From positions 1 through 14,726 of the forward strand of contig CAYSLA010000078.1 in assembly GCA_964431685.1 (NCBI GenBank): DNA of 14,726 nucleotides, given 5' to 3'. Positions 1 through 5,800 of the stretch are shown here, in pieces. The notes under the pieces are model-generated. The model was not told the DNA's origin and made no database searches. It worked only from the letters and a program-made list of their open reading frames with translations. Both the position numbers and the translations under genes were made by a program. The DNA is from CAYSLA01 sp964431685 (GTDB lineage Bacteria > Armatimonadota > UBA5829). The first letter of the stretch is position 1; each line of letters starts with the position of its first letter.

Positions 1-2
1 AT

Positions 3-467
3 GGCGGATACTACGATTCCGCCACGCTTACTTACACTGGCGCTCCGGCGGCTCTGTTCAATTCGTTCCAGATCATTGAGAACGTGGGGGAGAACGCCTA
101 CGGGAGCGGGAGAACCACGGTTGGCCTGCCGGTCGACGATATATCTCTCACTGTAGTCAGGAGCGTGACCATCAGCTATCAGGGCAAGCTTTCCAACATC
201 GGCCAGCCGGTCAGCGGCACTGCCAGCGTGAAGTTCGACCTGTACGATGCTGAAACCGGCGGAACCGCTGTGTGGTCCGGCACGGCCGGCGACGTGACGG
301 TTACCGACGGGATATTCTCGAAAGGCATAGGACCGGTGCTGGGTTCACTGTTCCAGCAGAACCCGAACCTGTGGCTGGAGATCACGGCTAACGGGCAGGT
401 ATTGAGCCCCAGAGTGAAGCTTGACACGGCTCCGTATGCGGCGACATCTTTCACCACATCCAACTAA
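3..467 (+). CDS. 3' end of a secreted beta-domain protein (partial)
   Basis: The frame is open from base 3 to the TAA at 465-467, so 154 residues of a longer protein are visible and the true start lies upstream. A GTG at 84 is available, but coding-like sequence continues before it, so I treat it as internal. The last 95 or so residues, from VTISYQGKL to PYAATS, match a domain common in large secreted bacterial proteins. That domain typically reads 'ISYQGRL...G.PV.GT....F.LYDA..GG..LW......V.V.DG.FS..LG......LWLE....G..LSPR..L...PYA'. It is a beta-rich domain of unknown precise role, often at the end of surface or tail-fibre-like proteins. The upstream residues (ATLTYTGAPAALFNSFQIIE) also look beta-rich. 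The stop lies 23 bp before the next start, so the two genes are probably co-transcribed. The domain resemblance is firm; the function of the whole protein is unknown. Confidence 0.8.
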   Translation, partial: GGYYDSATLTYTGAPAALFNSFQIIENVGENAYGSGRTTVGLPVDDISLTVVRSVTISYQGKLSNIGQPVSGTASVKFDLYDAETGGTAVWSGTAGDVTVTDGIFSKGIGPVLGSLFQQNPNLWLEITANGQVLSPRVKLDTAPYAATSFTTSN

Positions 468-490
468 TGCGCGGAAAGGAGGCGAACGAA

Positions 491-1324
491 ATGAAGAACA
501 GAACAGTAGCCTCGCTTGCCATCGCTGTAGTGGTTATGGTGATGCTTTCGGGGATGCCGGCGTATTCGGCATACTCGAATGACGGGTGCGTCATCGCATC
601 CGGCGGCGGCGATGTGAGCGGAGGAACCTATTCGCTCAGAGGCACCATCGGACAGGCGGCCGTCGGAGTCGTGACGGGAGGCACATACAAGGTTGAGAGC
701 GGCTTCTGGTATACCACCAGCTTCGGTCAGCCGGCCCAGGAGATAACGAAACTGAAGGACGCTAAGTCCCTGGCGGATGGAACACCGGTGCACGCCACCG
801 GCAAGATCGCCACGACAGATGCCTCCGATTTCACCGGATTCTTCTATATAGAGGAAGCAGATCGAAGTTCCGGCATAAGAGTGGTCGCGACGTCCATCCA
901 GGGAACACTGGCTCGTGGCAAGACCATCGAAGTAACCGGAATTATGGCGACAACCGCGGCCGGTGAGAGATACATCGACCAGGCGACGGCAGTAGTGACT
1001 GGCACTCCTTCGCTGCTTGGGGCGCTTGGAATGAACAACAAGTCCATGGGCGGCTCGACATTGGGCACCCCGCCGCTCGGCCAGTATGGCGTTCCCGGAG
1101 GTTCCGGGACAAACAATATCGGCCTCCTCGTAAGGGTGTGGGGCAGGGTCAAGGTGGCGGGATCGGTCACCACTCTTGACGACGGGTCTGCAGTGAGTCT
1201 GACCGTGGACACGTCCGGGCTTGCCAGTCCGCCCGCGAACGGTACATACACAGTGATAACGGGCATATCAAGCCTGTATGGAACTGCCGGCACCGCGGAG
1301 CGGCTGCTCCTCGCGATCGACTGA
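491..1324 (+). CDS. Secreted protein with SGGG/GTIGQ motif and OB-like domain
   Basis: This 277-aa protein starts at ATG 491, preceded by a strong AAAGGAGG at 475-482; a start at 467 would lack this site. Residues 1-27 form a signal peptide: KNR, then a hydrophobic core, then AYSA as the likely cleavage site. Residues 37-74 carry SGGGDVSGGTYSLRGTIGQ followed by a second GG-T-Y and SGFWY. This segment is common at the mature N-terminus of exported proteins in Planctomycetota, Chloroflexota and Armatimonadota; its role is unknown. Residues of about 84-185 (LKDAKSLADGTPVHATGKI, FFYIEEADRSSGIRV, GKTIEVTGIM) look like an OB-fold domain seen in extracellular proteins and some secreted nucleases. 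The remaining tail repeats the beta-rich pattern, with VWGRVKVAG and TLDDGS. No catalytic residues are recognisable. It follows the previous gene closely, and both are probably exported surface components. Confidence 0.85.
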   Translation: MKNRTVASLAIAVVVMVMLSGMPAYSAYSNDGCVIASGGGDVSGGTYSLRGTIGQAAVGVVTGGTYKVESGFWYTTSFGQPAQEITKLKDAKSLADGTPVHATGKIATTDASDFTGFFYIEEADRSSGIRVVATSIQGTLARGKTIEVTGIMATTAAGERYIDQATAVVTGTPSLLGALGMNNKSMGGSTLGTPPLGQYGVPGGSGTNNIGLLVRVWGRVKVAGSVTTLDDGSAVSLTVDTSGLASPPANGTYTVITGISSLYGTAGTAERLLLAID

Positions 1325-1360
1325 CGGCGAAAGGCGACGAGAAAGGCAGCGTGAGCAATC

Positions 1361-1394
1361 AGTCAGGGGTATCCGTATACGGATACCCCTGACT
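1361..1394. repeat. Perfect 34-bp palindrome upstream of the prepilin gene
   Basis: The left arm is AGTCAGGGGTATCCGTA (1361-1377) and 1378-1394 is its exact reverse complement, with no spacer. As DNA it could be a cruciform or a dimeric protein-binding site. As RNA it would fold into a long hairpin after opening the central few bases. It lies 36 bp after the stop of the upstream gene and 15 bp before the prepilin start, directly next to the AGGAAGG ribosome binding site at 1398-1404. No T-run follows (ACTTACAGG), so a standard intrinsic terminator is not supported. A role in separating expression of the two genes, mRNA stability, or regulator binding is possible. Confidence 0.85.
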
Positions 1395-1409
1395 TACAGG
1401 AAGGTCGGT

Positions 1410-2144
1410 ATGAAAAGAAAAGGATTTACTCTAATTGAACTGCTGGTAGTCATAGCTATCATCGCAATACTTGCAGCTATTCTGTTTCCAGTGTTTGCCA
1501 GGGCCCGCGACAATGCCAATGCGACCGCCTGCCTGAACAATGCAAAACAAATAGGCTTGGCCGTCATGAATTATGCTGATGATTATGATGAAACATATCC
1601 TACCACCCAGTGGGCGACCACGCCGGAGTTTACGAAGTACGGATGGTTGTGGCCTCTGGCTGAGTATCTGAAGAGCAGTGATGTGCTGCGATGCAAGAAC
1701 AACAAGGCCGCCATAGCATACGCGCCCAATGGCGCTGCCCGCAAGGACGCGGGCTGGTCAGGGTACGCTCATGATTCTCTGTGGGGATTCTACGCATACT
1801 GGCAGCCGCCGCAATATCAGTGGTATAGCTTCGCGCAGAAGCTCAGTTCCGTCAAGTCTCCGTCTATGGTGATAGCCGTATTTGAGACTGGTCGCGGGTT
1901 GAGCGGCGGCGACGTTGGCTCAATGTGGTATGGCGCCTACTTTGGGCAGTTCGATGGTGACGGCAGATCGGTCACACCTCCGCATCGAGGGGGATCGAAC
2001 TTCATCTTCGCCGACGGCCACGCGAAATGGTATAGCGTGGTTGGACATCCCAACTGGAGCAGGCGGGACGGGGGACTTTATACTACCCCTTACTCCGGCA
2101 CTTGGCCGCAAAAGAAACTCAGTTTTGACATAGCGTATGAGTAG
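1410..2144 (+). CDS. H-X9-DG prepilin-like protein
   Basis: This 244-aa protein begins at ATG 1410, with AGGAAGG at 1398-1404. The frame is open further upstream, but there is no good start there. MKRKG then FTLIELLVVIAIIAILAAI is a class III/type IV prepilin leader: a prepilin peptidase would cut after the Gly and methylate Phe1, and Glu5 of the mature protein is present. The hydrophobic helix leads into LFPVFARARDNANATACLNN and AKQIGLAVMNYADDYDETYP, the form typical of Armatimonadota and related phyla. Near the C-terminus, PPHRGGSNFIFADGHAKWY contains the H-X9-DG motif of the 'prepilin-type processing-associated' family. Such proteins occur in very many copies per genome as exported pseudopilin-like proteins of uncertain role. 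Its wording is visibly more A+T-rich than that of the genes after 8551. Confidence 0.93.
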   Translation: MKRKGFTLIELLVVIAIIAILAAILFPVFARARDNANATACLNNAKQIGLAVMNYADDYDETYPTTQWATTPEFTKYGWLWPLAEYLKSSDVLRCKNNKAAIAYAPNGAARKDAGWSGYAHDSLWGFYAYWQPPQYQWYSFAQKLSSVKSPSMVIAVFETGRGLSGGDVGSMWYGAYFGQFDGDGRSVTPPHRGGSNFIFADGHAKWYSVVGHPNWSRRDGGLYTTPYSGTWPQKKLSFDIAYE

Positions 2145-2169
2145 GATACGAGGGCGCTCATTTAGCAAG

Positions 2170-2469
2170 GGGGTTACCGTGCGGGACGCGGCCGTCGTGA
2201 TGACTCATATATGCCGTCAAGACATGTCGAACGGCAGACTTGTGAGCTATACCCGGGGCTGAGGCGCTATCATAAGCCGGGACAGCGGCCTGACATGGGA
2301 CACGGAGCACGAATACATGCTCGACAGATTTGAACTGACGGACGGGACGCCGTACAGTGTGCCTTGCGGGCACGTATGTTCCACGCTGCTTGCCGATGAT
2401 TCAATTATCACCGCCTACGGGCACTATCCGAGCAAAGGCGGGTGTCTGGTCAGGTGGAAGCCAATATAG
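2170..2469 (+). pseudogene. Decayed C-terminal fragment of a BNR/sialidase-like gene
   Basis: Read in the frame of 2191, this stretch gives VVMTHICRQDMSNGRLVSY, then a TGA at 2260-2262, then GAIISRDSGLTWDTEHEY, and later PCGHVCSTLLADDSIITAYG and RWKPI before TAG at 2467-2469. It aligns without gaps of note to the last 90 or so residues of the intact gene at 8551-10638 (LVMTVIRRIDIRDGKLISY, AVISRDNGLTWDVEHVY, ACGHLFSTVLGDGSILTAFG, NWKPAE). SRDSGLTW at 2275-2298 is an Asp-box. The stop replaces the Cys codon TGC of the paralogue. Everything upstream of this last propeller part is missing, and the prepilin gene ends only 25 bp before, so this is a truncated, inactivated copy. Recoding of TGA is unlikely, because other genes here end in TGA and no start or upstream part exists. 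Confidence 0.85.
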
Positions 2470-2667
2470 TCAACCTTGCCGCTGACTCGACAGACTGGTC
2501 CGGTGTCGCCTCGGCGGACGCGGCAACGCGGTGAATGATGCTGCCTGCTGCATTTCCCCCGCGCGCACTGCCCAAGAGATCAACTGGAAACGGTAGCACA
2601 GCCTTTGGCGGCTGCGACGATTAAGCAGGACTAATACCATCGAGCAATCTGCAATGGAGGTGGAATA
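2470..2667. other. Intergenic stretch before the GH3 gene
   Basis: All three forward frames are soon closed by stops, and I see no recognisable peptide. It must carry any promoter for the hydrolase genes downstream, but no convincing -35/-10 pair was found. GGAGGTGG at 2657-2664 is the ribosome binding site of the GH3 gene. TGGAAACGGTAGCA near 2585 resembles a LacI-family operator half but is not symmetric. Confidence 0.5.
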
Positions 2668-5001
2668 ATGGATAGACCCAATGAACTTGCCATCCCGGAT
2701 GAAAAGACAGCTGGAGTAGCTTGCGAGCCGATCGAGGAGTTGCTTCCGGTGGAGTTCGACCGAATGATAGATCGTGCGTACCGATTCCCCTATCTGAACC
2801 CGGAGGTGCCAACCGAGGAGAGACTGGAAGACCTCTTGAGCAGGATGAGCATGGAGGAGAAGATCGCGCAGACAGGGATGTCGAACCTGGACGACTGGGT
2901 GCAAGACTACAGGCTCGATCCGGAGAAGGTCGAGGAGAACATACACAAACTGGCAATAGGGTCTGTGCACCATCTCCATTTCTACACGCCGGAAGGCAAG
3001 CCATGGTTTGACGACCCGAAGCGCACCATTGCTGCGAACGTTCAGTGCGTGAATGAACTCCAGAAGTACCTGGTGGAAGAAACGCGGCTTGGAATACCGG
3101 CCATCGTTACAGGAGAGGCGGTTCATGGTCACATGGCCGGGGAGGCAACCGTCTATCCGCACGCCATCGCCATGTCTTCGAGTTGGGACCCTGAATTGCT
3201 CACAAGGGTCGCCGATACGGTGGCCGGCGAGTGCCGCGCGGCGGGGATAAGCCAGATACTATCACCGGTGTTTGACCTTGCGCGCGAGCCTCGATGGGGC
3301 CGCGTTCAGGAGACATACGGCGAGGACCCATACCTGGCGGAGAGGATGGGTGTCGCGTACATAAAGGGACTCCAGGGCGGAGGCCCGCCGATCGACCAGG
3401 AGCACTGCGCCGCCACGGCGAAGCACTTCGTCGGCCACGGCAGCCCGCAGTCCGGGGTGAATATCGCTCCGGTGGCAGTTGGCGCGCGCGAGACGCGGAC
3501 ACTGTTTCTGCCCGCATTCGAGGCTGCCGTCAAAGAGGCGAAGACTCTTTGTGTGATGACCGCATATCACGAAACAGACGGCGTTCCTCTGACGGCCAGT
3601 TATGAGTATCTTACCCAGGTGCTGAAACACGAATGGGGTTTCCAGGGCTATGTCTATTCCGACTGGATGTCGGTCAGGTACCTGCACGAGGTTCACCGTG
3701 TGGCGTCTTCAGTTGCGCTTGCCGGAAAGATGGCTATTGAGGCCGGAGTGGATATGGATGCGCCGATGGAAAGCTACGGAAGGCTGCTGCTCAAGCTGGT
3801 CGAGGAAGGCAAGGTGGCCGAGAGTGTGGTTGAAGAAGCGGCGCGCAGAGTGCTTCGAGTGAAATTCCTTCTGGGCCTGTTTGAGAACCCCTACACCCAA
3901 GTCGGCATTGCCGCCAAGGTACGCGACTGCCACGAACACAGGGCGCTGGCCAGGCAGGTCGCTCAGGAGTCTCTGATACTTCTGAAGAACGACGCAGCAC
4001 TGCTGCCGTTCGCGGAGGGCGTCAAGTCAATCGCGGTCATAGGGCCGAATGCCGACCAGGCTCAGCTTGGCAGTTACAGCGGACACAACGGCTGTCTGGT
4101 ATCTCCGCTGCAGGGGATCAGGACTCGAGCCGGAGAGCAGGTCGTAGTCAACTACGCAAGGGGTTGTGGCCTGACGAATTGTGACCGGTCGGGCTTCGAG
4201 GAGGCTGTCGCAGCGGCGAGTGAGTCGGACGTGGCTGTTGTGGTTGTTGGCGAGGGCGAACGAATATGCAACGAGGGGATTGACACACACGACCTCGAAC
4301 TGCCGGGAGTGCAACTCGACCTGGTAAAGGCAGTGCATGCGACAGGGACGCCGGTTGTGGTCGTGTTGGTGAATGGACGCCAGCTAGCCATCGAGTGGAT
4401 AGCGCAGAATGTGCCAGCAGTCATAGAGATGTGGTTCCCGGGCGAGGAAGGCGGCAATGCTCTGGCGGACGTGCTCTTCGGCGATGTGAACCCGAGCGGG
4501 AAACTCACGGTGAGCATGCCTCGCTCCACCGGCCATATCCCGGTGTTCTATAACCACAAGCCGTCCTTCGCGGCGACCGATCACGCTTGCACCAATAGAC
4601 GAGGGTATATCTTCTCGCCACCGACTCCGGTATTCGAGTTCGGCCACGGGTTGAGCTATACCACATTCGAGTACTCCGACCTTAAGCTGAGCTCGAAGAA
4701 GATAGGACCTGGCGGCAAGGTGAACGTGAGCGTAACGGTAACCAACACGGGGGACCGGGCAGGCGCGGAGGTCGTGCAGCTCTACATCAAAGACGTGTAC
4801 AGCTCAGTGGAAACACCGGTGAAGCTGTTGAGGGCCTTCCGTAAGGTATGGTTGGACCCGCAAGAGAGCAGGCTCGTTGAGTTTACTCTGGGTCCACGGG
4901 ATATGCAGTTGCTGGACATCAATATGAAGTGGGTTGTCGAACCCGGAGACTTCGAGGTGATGGTCGGAGGTTTGAAATGCGTGTTTGAAGTGGCTGAGTA
5001 G
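2668..5001 (+). CDS. Glycoside hydrolase family 3 beta-glycosidase
   Basis: This 777-aa enzyme would remove beta-linked sugars (glucose or xylose type) from the non-reducing end of oligosaccharides by a retaining mechanism. ATG 2668 follows GGAGGTGG. The N-terminal TIM-barrel has GEAVHG (about 149-154), REPRWGRVQETYGEDPYL, and KHFVGHG with the substrate-binding Lys252-His253. VYSDW contains the nucleophile Asp332. The second domain starts at LLKNDAALLPF and has NEGIDTHDLELPG, where Glu536 sits where BglX-type enzymes carry the acid/base residue. It continues with MWFPGEEGGNALADVLFG and NPSGKLTVSMPRS. The last 100 residues or so (AGAEVVQLYIKD through PGDFEVMVGG) are the fibronectin III-like domain. 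Length and domain order are normal for the family. There is no signal peptide, so it is probably cytoplasmic. The next gene starts within 45 bp, suggesting an operon. Exact sugar specificity cannot be told. Confidence 0.95.
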   Translation: MDRPNELAIPDEKTAGVACEPIEELLPVEFDRMIDRAYRFPYLNPEVPTEERLEDLLSRMSMEEKIAQTGMSNLDDWVQDYRLDPEKVEENIHKLAIGSVHHLHFYTPEGKPWFDDPKRTIAANVQCVNELQKYLVEETRLGIPAIVTGEAVHGHMAGEATVYPHAIAMSSSWDPELLTRVADTVAGECRAAGISQILSPVFDLAREPRWGRVQETYGEDPYLAERMGVAYIKGLQGGGPPIDQEHCAATAKHFVGHGSPQSGVNIAPVAVGARETRTLFLPAFEAAVKEAKTLCVMTAYHETDGVPLTASYEYLTQVLKHEWGFQGYVYSDWMSVRYLHEVHRVASSVALAGKMAIEAGVDMDAPMESYGRLLLKLVEEGKVAESVVEEAARRVLRVKFLLGLFENPYTQVGIAAKVRDCHEHRALARQVAQESLILLKNDAALLPFAEGVKSIAVIGPNADQAQLGSYSGHNGCLVSPLQGIRTRAGEQVVVNYARGCGLTNCDRSGFEEAVAAASESDVAVVVVGEGERICNEGIDTHDLELPGVQLDLVKAVHATGTPVVVVLVNGRQLAIEWIAQNVPAVIEMWFPGEEGGNALADVLFGDVNPSGKLTVSMPRSTGHIPVFYNHKPSFAATDHACTNRRGYIFSPPTPVFEFGHGLSYTTFEYSDLKLSSKKIGPGGKVNVSVTVTNTGDRAGAEVVQLYIKDVYSSVETPVKLLRAFRKVWLDPQESRLVEFTLGPRDMQLLDINMKWVVEPGDFEVMVGGLKCVFEVAE

Positions 5002-5045
5002 TAATGATAACAAGTGTCCCATGGATGCCGGAAAGGAAAACAAGG

Positions 5046-5750
5046 ATGTCCGAAGCATACGTAAAAGGCTACGAGGGCGAGCCTCGGCGCAAGAAAGTAA
5101 AACTCGTCACCGAGGAATATGAGTATGAACTGCCGTTCAACTATGAGAACGTGCAAGTCAATCGGCGATGCTATCACGGCAGCGAGTTTCATGGGATGGA
5201 GATCAATCCCATCAACTCGGTGAACGACCCCGAGCACCCGGAGAATCTGCCCGCCGACTCGATTGAAATCACTGAAGACCACCCAATAGTCCGCGTGGTC
5301 GTTATCGGCAGCGCGTGCACCCCGCCCGGCTACATCCAGATCGAGTGCGAGCCTGTCGAGGGCTGGCGCAGGAATGCCGAGATCGATGCCGTCATGCCGG
5401 TGCGGATGCGCATAAACGGCCTGTGGGGTATGCACCTGCGGTATGACCAGTGGTACGGCGAGGGCAAGGAGGTCAAGGGAGTGACGCGGGAGGGCATGGA
5501 AGCCTATGAGAAGCTGCCCCAGGGTTTAGTGGAACTCTACCCTTGGATGGCGAACGGGGGGCTCAAGGCGCACTACCGGGAGTTCCCGATGACGGGCATG
5601 AGCTGCGCGATCTTCGAGATTCCGCCGTCGAATCGCGTCATCGTGATGGGCGGTGGAGAGACTCCAGGCTGGAAGAGCGACGGGTTTCCCGACGATGCTC
5701 ATTACTCATTCCGCCTGATTCGCACCACCGTACAACTGAATCGGGAGTAG
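5046..5750 (+). CDS. Unknown 234-aa protein between two hydrolases
   Basis: I do not recognise the family. I chose ATG 5046, because AAAGGA at 5032-5037 lies 8 bp before it. A start at 5004, just after the GH3 stop, is possible (248 aa) but has no good ribosome binding site. The protein has no signal peptide or membrane segment and is rich in Glu, Pro, Trp and Tyr. Notable segments are YHGSEFHGMEINPINSVND, ITEDHPIVRVVVIGSACTPP, GLWGMHLRYDQWYGEG, PMTGMSCAIFEIPPSNRVIV and DAHYSFRLIRTTVQL. The alternating hydrophobic pattern suggests a beta-sandwich. Its position 44 bp after GH3 and 50 bp before the secreted TIM-barrel gene suggests co-expression with them. A carbohydrate-related role is only guilt by association. 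The reading frame itself is secure: it is long, with a consistent codon pattern. Confidence 0.85.
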   Translation: MSEAYVKGYEGEPRRKKVKLVTEEYEYELPFNYENVQVNRRCYHGSEFHGMEINPINSVNDPEHPENLPADSIEITEDHPIVRVVVIGSACTPPGYIQIECEPVEGWRRNAEIDAVMPVRMRINGLWGMHLRYDQWYGEGKEVKGVTREGMEAYEKLPQGLVELYPWMANGGLKAHYREFPMTGMSCAIFEIPPSNRVIVMGGGETPGWKSDGFPDDAHYSFRLIRTTVQLNRE

Positions 5751-5800
5751 GTTTGACGCTTGCAGTTTGTATAGATGGTTTTGGAAAGGATATTGGAAAC

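Noticed and set aside
2260..2262. TGA as selenocysteine or reassigned codon in the BNR relic
   Set aside because: The reading frame lacks any 5' part, other genes here terminate with TGA, and no following stem-loop of SECIS type was recognised.
2585..2600. LacI-family operator-like TGGAAACGGTAGCA
   Set aside because: The two halves are not complementary and no regulator gene is in the window.
2470..3162. Long reverse-strand frame of 230 codons
   Set aside because: It lies antisense to the well-supported GH3 gene and its ribosome binding site, and its peptide has no recognisable domain.
5753..5775. TTGACG followed by TATAGA as a promoter before the 5801 gene
   Set aside because: The spacer is only 11 bp, too short for a sigma-70-type promoter.
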